NCBI GenBank assembly: GCA_902787145.1
Contig: CADAEZ010000004.1
Span: 18,210-82,209 of the forward strand
DNA: 64,000 nucleotides
Source of the DNA: an uncultured Ruminococcus sp.
GTDB taxonomy: Bacteria > Bacillota > Clostridia > Oscillospirales > Acutalibacteraceae
Direction: 5' to 3'
In this document: piece by piece, positions 43,212 through 51,905 of the stretch
Numbering within the stretch: position 1 is the first letter of the stretch
Layout: each line of letters opens with the position of its first letter
Made by a program: the position numbers and the translations under genes
Notes under the pieces: model-generated
What the model saw: only the letters and a program-made list of their open reading frames with translations
Told to the model about the DNA's origin: nothing
The model's database searches: none

Positions 43212-44515
43212 TTTTTCTCCTCCTTCTTACTTTTATATTCACGCAGCAGCGCCTTGGCGAGCTTGTTAGTCTGAACAAGGGGACGTTTTGCCGGGCATAC
43301 ATAAGAGCAGCATCCGCACTCCATACACAAATCCGCGTACAAGTCCTCCAGTTCTTCGCCTGAGCCGGCGTTATACGCTCTTGATATTGCTCTGGGATCA
43401 AGTTTAAGCGGACAGTGACTGAGACATCTTCCGCAGTTGATACAGGGAGTAGGTTTCTTTTCGGCTGCGTCCTTCTCGTCCATAGCGATAATCGCGTTCG
43501 TCATCTTAAGCACCGGACAATCGTCGGACGGAACCGCGATACCCATCATAGGTCCGCCGTAGAGAATCTTGGCAGGCTCGCACTTTGTACCGCAGTATTC
43601 CAGCAGGTCTTTTATCGGCGTTCCTATCGGCGCGATAAGGTTCTTTGGCTCCTTTATCGCCGAGCCGTCAACCGTTATAACCTTGTTTACGAGCGGCACG
43701 CCTGTCTCGGCGTATTCGCCAAAGTACGCGATAGAAGTAACGTTTATGACAATCACTCCGACATTCAGCGGCAGTCCGCCCTGGGGGATGATCTTTCCTG
43801 TTGTATTGTAAACAAGGACTTTTTCGCCGCCCTGCGGATATATAGCCGGAACTACACAGACCTCGACATCATCCCTGTTTTTGCCGAATTCCCTGAGCTT
43901 TTCGACGCACTGAGGCTTGTTGTCCTCGACGCCGATTACGAAGCGCTTTACGCCCAGATATTTTTTTACAAGGTCAATACCCTTGAATATGTATTCGGTC
44001 TTGTCGAGCATTGTGCGGGTGTCGGAAGTGATATATGGCTCGCACTCGGCCGCGTTGATTACGACAACCTCGACCTTTGACAGGTCTTTTACGGCGAATT
44101 TTACGAAGCTCGGAAATCCGGCTCCGCCCAGACCGACGAGTCCGCTCTGCTTCATCGCCTCGACAAGCGAGTCAAAGCTGTATATCTTAGGAGGCTTTAG
44201 CGACGGGTCGAGCTCCTGCAGGCCGTCGGTTTCTATTACAATCGTCTCAACGCTCTGGCCGGAGGACATCTTCATCGAGTCGATTTTTGCCACCTTGCCC
44301 GAAACGCTCGAAAAAATCGGCGCGCTTACATAGCCGTCGGGCTCGGCAATCAGGGTACCCACCTTTACCTCATCTCCGCGCTTAACGACAGGCTTAGATG
44401 GCTTGCCGATATGCATAGACATCGGTATCGTCACAGCCTTGGGTACGGGCAGAGCCTCGGGCGCCATATCGGCTGTGTTTTTACAGTGGGGTACCTTTGT
44501 ACCGTGTAATTTCAT
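43208..44515 (-). CDS. rnfC: Rnf complex NADH-binding subunit RnfC
   Basis: A 435-residue peripheral subunit that interacts with NAD(H). It contains a barrel-sandwich N-terminal domain, an NADH/FMN-binding GGAGFPSFVKF segment near residue 130, a SLBB-like region, and a C-terminal ferredoxin domain with CINCGRCLSHCP and CMECGCCSYVCP. The ATG is preceded by GGTGG; a GTG three codons upstream is less well placed. It is the first gene of the operon. Confidence 0.96.
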   Translation of the reverse strand: MKLHGTKVPHCKNTADMAPEALPVPKAVTIPMSMHIGKPSKPVVKRGDEVKVGTLIAEPDGYVSAPIFSSVSGKVAKIDSMKMSSGQSVETIVIETDGLQELDPSLKPPKIYSFDSLVEAMKQSGLVGLGGAGFPSFVKFAVKDLSKVEVVVINAAECEPYITSDTRTMLDKTEYIFKGIDLVKKYLGVKRFVIGVEDNKPQCVEKLREFGKNRDDVEVCVVPAIYPQGGEKVLVYNTTGKIIPQGGLPLNVGVIVINVTSIAYFGEYAETGVPLVNKVITVDGSAIKEPKNLIAPIGTPIKDLLEYCGTKCEPAKILYGGPMMGIAVPSDDCPVLKMTNAIIAMDEKDAAEKKPTPCINCGRCLSHCPLKLDPRAISRAYNAGSGEELEDLYADLCMECGCCSYVCPAKRPLVQTNKLAKALLREYKSKKEEKK

Positions 44516-44561
44516 ATTAACCACCAGTTTTCATTTTAGCATATATTAGCATACATAGATT

Positions 44562-44567
44562 ATTATA
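44562..44567 (-). promoter_or_regulatory. Probable -10 element of the rnf operon
   Basis: Minus strand TATAAT (44567-44562), about 45 bases before rnfC. The -35 at 17 bases upstream is only TTTATT, so the promoter may be weak or activated. Confidence 0.45.
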
Positions 44568-44606
44568 CTATAGTAATTCAAAAAAATAAATAACTTAAAA
44601 GAAAAA

Positions 44607-44636
44607 ACGCGTTATTCCGAAGTCGAAATAACGCGT
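44607..44636 (-). terminator. Terminator of the serine hydrolase gene
   Basis: ACGCGTTATT / AATAACGCGT, 10 bp, running into TTTTTTC on the minus strand. Confidence 0.85.
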
Positions 44637-44649
44637 CAATAATTATCTT

Positions 44650-45753
44650 TTATCCAATCTTTGGCAGAATATCCCTACCGAGGAAGGCTACGTCGGAGGA
44701 GTAGTTGGTGAGCAGGATCACGTGGTGGTGGGTAGTTCTGTCGATAGCGGCAAACGCGTTGTAGGACGTAATTGCTCCCGTGGTGTAGAAAACGTCGTTG
44801 TCGCTGAGCATCAGTCCATAGCCGTAGCCGTAGGATCTGTCCGGATCATGGGTGTAGGAGGTGGTCATCTGCTGGACGCTTTCGTCGCTGATCAGCTTGC
44901 CAAACTCAACCGCGTCGAGCCATTTTTCGAGGTCGCTCGCTGTAGAAACTATATTAGCCGTGCCGAACATAGCGCCCTTGATGTTCATAAACTCGGCGGA
45001 CTTGCCCTTTATCGGCAGGGCAAAGGTCTTTTTGCTGATTTTATAAGTCTCCAAGAATCCCGAACGCGTCATACCCAGGGGATTAAAGAAGTGCGTGCGG
45101 ACGTATTTTCCCCAGCCCATTCCGCTGACCTGCTCGATAATGGCGGCAAGCAGGAAGTAGTTTGAGTTTGAATACTGATAGTCCTTGCCGGGCTCAAAAA
45201 CAAGCTTTTGCGAGAGAATCCACTTTTCGATTCCCTTTCGGTTTTGCTTATAATCATGCTTCGACCTTACTCCGAACTTCTTTTTTGTTTTGTTGTCCTC
45301 ATAGATATAGTCGGGGATTCCCGAACGCATCGAGAGCAGGTTATGGATAGTGTTTTTCTTGCCGAGCTTATAGTCGGGAAAATACAGGTCGATTGTATCA
45401 TCCAGCGACAGCAAGCCCTTCTCCTTTAGCTGCAGCACCGCTACGGCAGTGAACTGCTTTGTTACCGAGGCGACACAGAAAGCCGTGTTCTCGGTGATAG
45501 GACTACCCTTTTTTACCGCGGTTTTGCCTGAGTTAAGCTTCATCAGCGGCTTCGAGTCCTTTGTAACAAGGGCGGAGCCTCTGAAGTTCTCGAGCTTCAG
45601 GCGTTTTTTTATCTCCGACACATCGGCAACCTTTTTCGCTGGCGAGGTAGTCGCCTGGGTTGTCGACTGAGCCTGTGGATCAGACTTTTGACCGCAGGAA
45701 CAAACTCCCGCGCAGATTATCAAAACAAGTAAAACAGCCGCAAATTTTTTCAT
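44650..45753 (-). CDS. Serine hydrolase lipoprotein, class C beta-lactamase fold
   Basis: A 367-residue lipoprotein (lipobox ending at C20) followed by a short Gln/Thr/Ser linker and a serine beta-lactamase-like domain. The nucleophile is S96 in SVTK, and the tyrosine motif is YSNSNYF near residue 179. Such proteins are often D-alanyl carboxypeptidases, esterases or peptidoglycan hydrolases. The KTG-type third motif is not obvious (TTGAITS region near 325). True beta-lactam resistance should not be inferred. The ATG has GGAGG upstream. It is monocistronic. Confidence 0.87.
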   Translation of the reverse strand: MKKFAAVLLVLIICAGVCSCGQKSDPQAQSTTQATTSPAKKVADVSEIKKRLKLENFRGSALVTKDSKPLMKLNSGKTAVKKGSPITENTAFCVASVTKQFTAVAVLQLKEKGLLSLDDTIDLYFPDYKLGKKNTIHNLLSMRSGIPDYIYEDNKTKKKFGVRSKHDYKQNRKGIEKWILSQKLVFEPGKDYQYSNSNYFLLAAIIEQVSGMGWGKYVRTHFFNPLGMTRSGFLETYKISKKTFALPIKGKSAEFMNIKGAMFGTANIVSTASDLEKWLDAVEFGKLISDESVQQMTTSYTHDPDRSYGYGYGLMLSDNDVFYTTGAITSYNAFAAIDRTTHHHVILLTNYSSDVAFLGRDILPKIG

Positions 45754-45849
45754 ATTCACGCCTCCCAAAACTTCATACTTTTATAGTAGCTTATTTGTTT
45801 GTTTTTGGCAATATTTGCTACAAAATTTTAATAATTTTATACGCAAAAC

Positions 45850-45871
45850 GGGACTGCCAAACGACAGTCCC
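45850..45871 (-). terminator. Terminator of the two-component operon
   Basis: GGGACTG / CAGTCCC with an 8-base loop, followed by GTTTTGCG on the minus strand. Confidence 0.7.
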
Positions 45872-45898
45872 TGAGTGATAATTATTCGCATGTTATAA

Positions 45899-47485
45899 TC
45901 AATCCTTGAGCTTCTCGCTGTAGACGCATTCCAGCTCAAACCAGAATGTCGAGCCGTGACCGGGTCTGCTCTTGACACCATAGCGAGCTCCGTGGAGGTC
46001 GAGGATATTCTTTACGATCGAGAGTCCGAGTCCCGTGCCGATTACTCCCCGCCTGTGATCCTTGTCGACCTTGTAGTAACGGTCCCAGATGTACTCCAGC
46101 TTGTCCTCGGGAATTCCCGCGCCGTGGTCTGTGACCTCGACCCTGACGCGCTTGTCGGAAACCTTTTGGGTAACAATCACGGTTTTGTCCTCGCCGCAGT
46201 GGTTGACGGCGTTGTTGATAAAGTTGTAGATAACCTGACCTATTTTTATCTGGTCGGCGGACACATAGGCGTTTTTGTCCGCCTTCAGGATGATGTTATA
46301 GCCCTCCTGCTCGCGAAGCTTGGTGTATCTTTCGAAGATATCCGTTATCGCCTCGGTCAGGCAGAAATCCTCTTTCTCGATCTCTATCGCTCCGGACTGG
46401 AGCTTCGATAGGTCGAGCATATCGTTTACGAGGTTAGTCAGCCGGTTGGCCTCGTCGATAATCACCTGTACATTTTCGGGAGTGTTCTCGCCGGGAATAT
46501 CGCGCATAACCTCGCTGTAGCCGGTTATCATCGTCAGCGGAGTACGCAAGTCGTGCGATATATTGGCGATAAGCTCTTGCCTGAGCGTCTCGGACTTTTT
46601 GAGCTCACGGCAGGTAAGGTTGAGCGTATCGCTGAGCTCCTTTGCCTCCAGATATCCGACGCTGTTGAACTCGACGTCGTAGTTCCTCATAGCAAACTGC
46701 TTTACGTTCTCGTTAATCTCGCCCAGCGGACGAGAGATACGCTTGGACACTATGAACGCAAGAATAATCGAGAACAACAGGAACACAAAGCTCACTATAA
46801 TAAGCTGAGCCCGAAGCGTGCTTATAACCGAATCCACGGGAGTAATCAGCGCGGTAATCAGCACAAAGCACTCGCTGTCGTCGTCGAGGGTGATGATCTC
46901 GGCGTAGATCAGGTTTTCGCCCTTGAAGTGGCGGTTATCGACCGTAACCTCCTCATCGTCAGCCGCAGCCTCTGTCGTGCTGACTGTCTCGTCCTCGGTG
47001 TCGGCTGTATTCTCGATAAACACGTGCGGACTTTCGCTCTTGCCGGAGTTGATTTTTACTCCGAAGCCCTTTTCCTCGAAGGAGGACACGTCGGTGTACT
47101 TACCGTTGTTCTCCTTGGCGAGACGATAGTAGGAGTAGACCTCGTGCATATCGAGGGTTTGGCGTCCGGCAAGGTTTGAGAACTCGCCGGTGTATTTTTT
47201 CTCCAGAATCGTATCGGACGAGTCGTAAACATATACGCTCATCTCGTTGCGGCGCAAAACTCCGGTGATCGTATCCGAGCTTTCGCCGTTTTGTATGGCT
47301 GTAATAACCCTGGCCGCGTAATCCTTGACCTGAGCCTGCTTGATAAAGGTGTAGCAGGTCTCCAAAAACGCAAGCTGAAATACCCACAGAAAAATCAGCA
47401 TACACGCCGAAAACGCCATAAAGTAGATACTCAGCTTGTACCTCAACGGCAAAAGCCTCCAGCGCTTAAGACCTTTCTGTTTCAA
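45899..47485 (-). CDS. HAMP-domain sensor histidine kinase
   Basis: A 528-residue membrane kinase: first helix about 18-41, an extracytoplasmic sensor region of about 185 residues with an acidic/Thr stretch, second helix about 227-247, HAMP domain, dimerisation domain with the phospho-accepting H311 in ISHDLRTPL, and an ATPase domain with N, G1 and G2 boxes (FINNAVNHCGED, DHGAGIP, GTGLGLSIV). The signal is unknown. The TTG start overlaps the response regulator gene by 20 bases; a later start is possible. It pairs with the upstream OmpR-type regulator. Confidence 0.92.
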   Translation of the reverse strand: MKQKGLKRWRLLPLRYKLSIYFMAFSACMLIFLWVFQLAFLETCYTFIKQAQVKDYAARVITAIQNGESSDTITGVLRRNEMSVYVYDSSDTILEKKYTGEFSNLAGRQTLDMHEVYSYYRLAKENNGKYTDVSSFEEKGFGVKINSGKSESPHVFIENTADTEDETVSTTEAAADDEEVTVDNRHFKGENLIYAEIITLDDDSECFVLITALITPVDSVISTLRAQLIIVSFVFLLFSIILAFIVSKRISRPLGEINENVKQFAMRNYDVEFNSVGYLEAKELSDTLNLTCRELKKSETLRQELIANISHDLRTPLTMITGYSEVMRDIPGENTPENVQVIIDEANRLTNLVNDMLDLSKLQSGAIEIEKEDFCLTEAITDIFERYTKLREQEGYNIILKADKNAYVSADQIKIGQVIYNFINNAVNHCGEDKTVIVTQKVSDKRVRVEVTDHGAGIPEDKLEYIWDRYYKVDKDHRRGVIGTGLGLSIVKNILDLHGARYGVKSRPGHGSTFWFELECVYSEKLKD

Positions 47486-48149
47486 AGCGATAACCTACTC
47501 CCCGAAGCGTAACTATACAGCGGCTGTATTCGCCGAGTGATTTTCTAAGCAGCTTTATATGCGTGTCGAGCGTACGCTCGTCGCCGAAGAAGTCATATCC
47601 CCATACCTCGGAGATAAGCTTTTCCCTCGTGAGGGCGATTCCCTCGTTTTTAACCATATAGAAGAACAGCTCATACTCCTTGGGGGTCATCTCGGCACGT
47701 TCACCGTTGATTGTAACGGTTCGCGCCGAAAAATCAACCCTGAGCCCTTCATATACAAACTCGTCTTTTTCGGCCTTTGCGGATGATGAGCCCGATCGCT
47801 TCAGCACGGCGTTGACTCTCATCATAAGTTCCTTGGGCGAGAACGGCTTTACAACATAATCGTCCGAGCCGAGCTCGAAGCCGTGGATTTTGTCATACTC
47901 CTCACCGCGCGCAGAGAGCATAATGACAGGGGTTGAGGAGAATTTTCGTATTTCACGACAAGCCGAAAAGCCATCCAGCTCCGGCATCATAACGTCCATT
48001 ATAATTAGGTCATAGGTATTCTTGCGGCAGACCTCGATAGCCTGCATACCATCGACCGCTTCTTCTACTGTATATCCCTCGAACTCCGCGTATTTGCGGA
48101 TAAGCTGACGGATTCTGAATTCGTCGTCTACTACCAGTAATTTACTCAT
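47466..48149 (-). CDS. OmpR/PhoB-family response regulator
   Basis: A 227-residue regulator with receiver domain (1-115, phospho-acceptor D52 in MDVMMPELDG, Lys in VVKPFSP) and a winged-helix DNA-binding domain with DERTLDTHIKLLRKSLG. GGAGGG precedes the ATG. Its promoter must lie in or beyond the repeat array that begins 15 bases upstream, so that array forms part of the regulatory region or 5' leader. Confidence 0.94.
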   Translation of the reverse strand: MSKLLVVDDEFRIRQLIRKYAEFEGYTVEEAVDGMQAIEVCRKNTYDLIIMDVMMPELDGFSACREIRKFSSTPVIMLSARGEEYDKIHGFELGSDDYVVKPFSPKELMMRVNAVLKRSGSSSAKAEKDEFVYEGLRVDFSARTVTINGERAEMTPKEYELFFYMVKNEGIALTREKLISEVWGYDFFGDERTLDTHIKLLRKSLGEYSRCIVTLRGVGYRFETERS

Positions 48150-48163
48150 AGTCTATCCCTCCG

Positions 48164-48433
48164 TAGGGTAACAGAAGCAATCCGAACCTCGTTTTTGTCG
48201 GACAGCTTTCTGCCTACCCTTTGTTAAAATACTCGCAAACCCGTCAGGGTTTGCTGTGTTTTTGTCGCGGCTAGACAAAAATCTGCCTCGATTTGACAAA
48301 CTGTAAAGCGGCAAAATTACTCCGTTTAAAGCGGGGCTCGGATTACTCCTGTTACCCTAGGGTAACAGAAGCAATCCGAATCTCGTTTTTGTCGGACAGT
48401 TTTCCTCCTACCCTTTGTTAAATACTCGCAAAC
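48164..48433. repeat. Three alternating copies of a palindromic repeat in a ~420-base intergenic region
   Basis: Copy A (48164-48240, 77 bp) and copy B (48358-48433, 76 bp) are direct repeats with few differences. Between them (about 48247-48359) lies a longer, diverged copy in the opposite orientation, starting GTTTGC and ending CGGATTACTCCTGTTACCC. The junctions therefore form perfect hairpins: GCAAACCC-GTCA-GGGTTTGC (48235-48254) and the 20-bp palindrome at 48349-48368. Each unit can fold by AGGGTA/TACCCT and TCCGA/TCGGA pairing. A further hairpin TTTTTGTC/GACAAAAA lies at 48259-48281. Confidence 0.8.
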
Positions 48434-48520
48434 TTATAGTTATACTATAAAACCGGAATGTGAAAACTATATGATTGTTGTACGAATGTATCCTGAATTA
48501 TAATATAGCACAATTAGCGG

Positions 48521-48549
48521 TTGATTTACAAGCGAAAATGCTCTATAAT
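48521..48549 (+). promoter_or_regulatory. Promoter of the fumarase operon
   Basis: TTGATT (48521-48526), 17-base spacer, TATAAT (48544-48549); GAGGTGA precedes the ATG. Confidence 0.75.
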
Positions 48550-48569
48550 TATAGAAATGAGGTGAAAAT

Positions 48570-49418
48570 ATGAGTTTTCGAAAGATTAAGGCCGAGACCG
48601 TAACCGAAACGGTCAGAAAGCTGTTTATGGACTGCAACTATTATATCGGCGACGATATTATGAACGCCCTTAAATCGGCTCGCGAGACCGAACAGAGCGA
48701 GGTTGGGAAAAGCGTTTTGTCACAGATTATCGAGAATGACGAAATCGCCGCCGCGGAGGAAATTCCGCTGTGCCAGGACACGGGTATGGCAGTGCTTTTT
48801 GTCGAATACGGCGACAAGGTTTGTATCGACGGCGACTTCGAACAGGCTGTTCAGGAGGGAGTCCGCAGGGCATATGACGAGGGATATCTCAGGAAAAGCG
48901 TAGTTGACGATCCGGTTTTTGACCGGGTTAACACCAAGGACAACACCCCCGCGATTATACACACAAAAATCGTAAAGGGCGACAAAATAAAAATAACCGC
49001 CGGCGGCAAGGGTTTCGGCAGTGAGAATATGTCAGCTGTCAAAATGCTCACCCCCTCGTACGGAGTAGAGGGCGTCAAGCAGTTTATTCTCGATACCGTA
49101 AGGGCGGCGGGACCCAATCCCTGTCCCCCGATTGTTGTGGGAGTGGGAATAGGCGGAACCTTTGAACGCTGCGCCCAGCTCGCCAAGAAAGCGACATTCA
49201 GGCGTATTGATACCCATAACCCGGACGAGCGCTATGCGTCGCTGGAGGACGAGCTGCTGGCCGAGATAAACAAAATGGGCTTCGGCCCCGCGGGACTCGG
49301 AGGCAACACCTCGGCTCTCGCGGTCAACATCGAGACTTCCCCGACACATATTGCCGGAATGCCTGTGGCCGTAAACATCTGCTGTCACGCCGCAAGGCAT
49401 AAGAGCGCTGAGATTTAG
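48570..49418 (+). CDS. Fumarate hydratase, class I, alpha subunit
   Basis: A 282-residue iron-sulfur hydro-lyase subunit (TtdA/FumA N-terminal family). Candidate cluster cysteines lie in PLCQDTG near residue 68, GPNPCPP near 187 and ICCHAARH near 273. With the beta subunit it interconverts malate and fumarate; a tartrate dehydratase activity is a less likely alternative. It is followed at 11 bases by the beta subunit gene. Oxygen-labile class I enzymes fit an anaerobe. Confidence 0.93.
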   Translation: MSFRKIKAETVTETVRKLFMDCNYYIGDDIMNALKSARETEQSEVGKSVLSQIIENDEIAAAEEIPLCQDTGMAVLFVEYGDKVCIDGDFEQAVQEGVRRAYDEGYLRKSVVDDPVFDRVNTKDNTPAIIHTKIVKGDKIKITAGGKGFGSENMSAVKMLTPSYGVEGVKQFILDTVRAAGPNPCPPIVVGVGIGGTFERCAQLAKKATFRRIDTHNPDERYASLEDELLAEINKMGFGPAGLGGNTSALAVNIETSPTHIAGMPVAVNICCHAARHKSAEI

Positions 49419-49429
49419 GGGGTATTACT

Positions 49430-49954
49430 ATGAAAAGAATCACATTACCGCTTACAGACGAACAGATAAGCACCCTTAAGGCCGGCGACAGCGTTCTGCT
49501 GACCGGCACTATGATAACAGGCCGCGACGCGGCTCACAAGAGGCTTTTTGAGCTATGTGAAAAGGGCGAGGAACTACCGGTTGACATCAAGGGCGAGACA
49601 ATCTACTATGTCGGCCCGGCTCCGGCAAAGCCCGGATACGCGGTCGGTCCCGCCGGCCCGACATCGAGCTACAGAATGGACAAATACGCTCCTACCCTGC
49701 TCGACCTCGGACTTAAAGGAATGGTCGGCAAGGGTGCCAGAAACAGCGAGGTTATCGACGCGATAGTCCGCAATCACGCGGTATACTTCGCAGCAATCGG
49801 CGGAGCCGCGGCTCTTATAGCAAAGAGCATTAAAAAAACCGAGCCCATATGCTACGAAGATCTGGGCACGGAATCGGTGAGACGTTATTATGTTGAGGAC
49901 TTTCCCTGCGTAGTGGCTATCGACGCCGAGGGAAACAATGTATATTCATATTGA
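49430..49954 (+). CDS. Fumarate hydratase, class I, beta subunit
   Basis: A 174-residue partner of the alpha subunit (FumA C-terminal / TtdB family). It contains GTMITGRDAAHKR near residue 25 and VGPAGPTSSYRMDKY near 67, both family hallmarks. The separate two-gene form is typical of clostridia, in contrast to fused FumA. It ends the operon with a strong terminator. Confidence 0.94.
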   Translation: MKRITLPLTDEQISTLKAGDSVLLTGTMITGRDAAHKRLFELCEKGEELPVDIKGETIYYVGPAPAKPGYAVGPAGPTSSYRMDKYAPTLLDLGLKGMVGKGARNSEVIDAIVRNHAVYFAAIGGAAALIAKSIKKTEPICYEDLGTESVRRYYVEDFPCVVAIDAEGNNVYSY

Positions 49955-49963
49955 TATAGCTGA

Positions 49964-49990
49964 GGGGATATCGCAAATCGCGATATCCCC
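49964..49990. terminator. Terminator between the fumarase and zinc-ribbon protein genes
   Basis: GGGGATATCGC / GCGATATCCCC with a 5-base loop between convergent genes; TTGAATTTAT follows on the plus strand. Confidence 0.8.
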
Positions 49991-50007
49991 TTGAATTTAT
50001 ACGTGTT

Positions 50008-50868
50008 TTATTTTACATTAAAGCTGTCCATCAGCGAATAGGCAACTCGCGAGAAGATAACCGGCGAAGCTACGAACACTGTAATCACTACAGCCGCGGC
50101 TGTGGCGCAGATTATCATCAAGAAGAAACTCCATATCGGTTTTTTGCCGCCGAGAGCCTTGCTTATTCCCGCAAATATGAGCATATACGAGGCGCAGTCT
50201 ACCAAAACATCAACAGAAGCCAGTACGCCGGAAATAACTCCTCCGGTGATGACGTTGAACAAACCGATCATCATAACCGGCAGCTGTGCCGCGGTCACAA
50301 GATTGGCGCTCATATTAAAATGCCCGTCGCCCTTGTGCATCTTTATAAATATCCTTACGGCAAAGGACATAACGAACATCGTAATCAGCGCGAGCGCGAG
50401 ATTTAGGAAGAATACCTCGCCGGCGCCGAAGTTTACGCCCTTAAGCATAGCCGTGATCTGGGAATCGTAATACCCTCTTGAGTTATATGTCGCCGTGGCG
50501 CTGATAGCCGAGATAACAACATAAACCGGAAGCAGGATACTCCATATAGGAACTTCGTCGCTGTACTGGGACGCGATTGTATCCACAGCGTTCCTGCTGA
50601 AAAAGCCCTTAATCACATTTAGCGTCTGCTTGGCGGTAAGGGTGAATTTTGAGTTTTCGTCGGATTCAGCCTGCGCGGCAACCGTCCGGCTCTCCTGCGG
50701 CTCATCATTCGGAGCCGTTTCTTTTGCTTCTTGAGTTACTTCTTCTTTTACTTCTTTCTTAACTTCTTTTGTTTCGGGTGTATTATCTTCAGCGGCGGCC
50801 TCGGCGCAATTTGGGCATATACCCTTTTCATCCAGAGCGGCGCCGCATTTTTCGCATACTTTTTCCAT
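50008..50868 (-). CDS. Zinc-ribbon membrane protein, Yip1-like
   Basis: A 286-residue protein. The N-terminus has a zinc ribbon CEKCGAALDEKGICPNC, followed by a charged Glu/Lys-rich linker (about 25-75) and five or six membrane segments with the spacing seen in Yip1/DUF1282-type proteins. The function is unknown. I chose the ATG preceded by GGAGG at 8 bases over an ATG two codons earlier. It lies between fumarase and lexA without an obvious link. Confidence 0.75.
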   Translation of the reverse strand: MEKVCEKCGAALDEKGICPNCAEAAAEDNTPETKEVKKEVKEEVTQEAKETAPNDEPQESRTVAAQAESDENSKFTLTAKQTLNVIKGFFSRNAVDTIASQYSDEVPIWSILLPVYVVISAISATATYNSRGYYDSQITAMLKGVNFGAGEVFFLNLALALITMFVMSFAVRIFIKMHKGDGHFNMSANLVTAAQLPVMMIGLFNVITGGVISGVLASVDVLVDCASYMLIFAGISKALGGKKPIWSFFLMIICATAAAVVITVFVASPVIFSRVAYSLMDSFNVK

Positions 50869-50971
50869 ATTCATACCTCCGTTCGTGAAGTTTACGGTTT
50901 TATTCTAACACTAAACAAAGCGGAATACAACAAATTTGACGCAATTTTCAGCAAAACTTCACTTGTTTTTC

Positions 50972-51559
50972 TCAATAATTTCGCATTAGAGAGATTACCT
51001 TGCCCAAAATCACTACCTCGTCGACGATAATCGGCTCATAGCTTTCATTTTCGGGCTGTAGACGGAAGTGGCCGTCCTCCTTATAGAAGGTTTTTACAGT
51101 AGCGCTGTCGTCCACAAGGGCTACGACGATTTCGCCGTTTTCGGCTACCGGAGTTCTTTCTACTACAAGTATATCGTCAGGCAGGATTCCGGCATCGAGC
51201 ATACTCTCGCCCTGAACCCTGAGCGCAAACAGGTCTTTGCCCCGGCTTACGCTTTTGTCGACGGGGATATAGCACTCTACGTCCTCGATAGCGACAATCG
51301 GATTGCCGGCAGCAACCTTGCCGAGTACCGGCACACTCTTGGCCGATACCTCGCCTACTACGCGGATACAGCGGTTAAGTCCGGCGTCACGCTCGATAAG
51401 CCCGTGCTCCTCCAGCGCCTTCAGGTAAAGATGGGCGGTTGAGGTCGACTTAAGGCCTACATCCTTGCATATTTCACGCACGGAAGGCACCCGGCTTTGC
51501 TCCGAGCACTCAACGAGATATTCATAGACTGCCTGTTGTTTTTTTGTTAACGGTTTCAT
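50972..51559 (-). CDS. lexA: LexA repressor
   Basis: A 195-residue SOS repressor with an N-terminal winged helix-turn-helix (SVREICKDVGLKSTSTAHLY) and a C-terminal self-cleaving S24 domain. The cleavage site is A84-G85, and the Ser/Lys dyad is S119 (QGESM) and K156 (ATVKTF). RecA filaments trigger cleavage after DNA damage. GGAGG precedes the chosen ATG. A dyad resembling a SOS box overlaps its promoter, consistent with autoregulation. Confidence 0.95.
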   Translation of the reverse strand: MKPLTKKQQAVYEYLVECSEQSRVPSVREICKDVGLKSTSTAHLYLKALEEHGLIERDAGLNRCIRVVGEVSAKSVPVLGKVAAGNPIVAIEDVECYIPVDKSVSRGKDLFALRVQGESMLDAGILPDDILVVERTPVAENGEIVVALVDDSATVKTFYKEDGHFRLQPENESYEPIIVDEVVILGKVISLMRNY

Positions 51560-51582
51560 AATGGACACCTCCGTTTTATAAT

Positions 51583-51624
51583 ATATTAACATATAGCTTA
51601 TTATTTGTCAAAACATTTGTTTCG
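51583..51624 (-). promoter_or_regulatory. lexA promoter with overlapping SOS-box-like dyad
   Basis: Minus strand TTGACA (51611-51606), 17-base spacer, TAATAT (51588-51583). The dyad CGAAAC-AAAT-GTTTTG (51624-51609, minus strand) overlaps the -35 box and resembles the Gram-positive box CGAAC-N4-GTTCG with mismatches. Confidence 0.5.
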
Positions 51625-51739
51625 AAAATCAACTTGTTTTTCAAAAAAATTTACCATAATTTCGAAAGAATGAACATTTTTAAAGTTTTGCCGTAAAAAT
51701 TCAGTGTTCTTTCAGTTGGTTTTCACACAGTTTTCATAT

Positions 51740-51905
51740 TCAGGTGTTTAAATATAAGCGTACTGAACAGACCGCAACTGTTCAGCACAGTTCTACCCTC
51801 CTCAGGTAAATCGACTCAGAGATTTACCGATATTTGTACCCCTCATTTTCTTTTAGAACAAGGAAATCCCGAACTCATACGAGTTCGGGATTTTCGTTTA
51901 TTCTT
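51740..51905 (+). ncRNA. Candidate small RNA with C-rich single-stranded segments
   Basis: In the ~340 bases between lexA and PBP2, the plus strand shows a possible -10 (TATAAG at 51753-51758), then hairpin CTGAACAG / CTGTTCAG (51763-51785), the C-rich stretch CTACCCTCCTC, hairpin GGTAAATC / GATTTACC (51805-51828), another C-rich stretch TACCCCTC, and a 12-bp terminator hairpin (51865-51892) with TTTTCGTTT. There is no open reading frame. The last hairpin can also terminate PBP2 on the minus strand. Confidence 0.45.

Noticed and set aside
44650-45753. Annotation as an antibiotic-resistance beta-lactamase
   Set aside because: The fold and SVTK motif are shared with esterases and carboxypeptidases; a clear KTG motif is missing and the lipoprotein context does not indicate resistance.
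48164-48433. Direct repeats considered as a CRISPR or a transposon with terminal repeats
   Set aside because: Only two direct copies flank an inverted third copy; there are no spacers, cas genes, transposase or clear target duplication.
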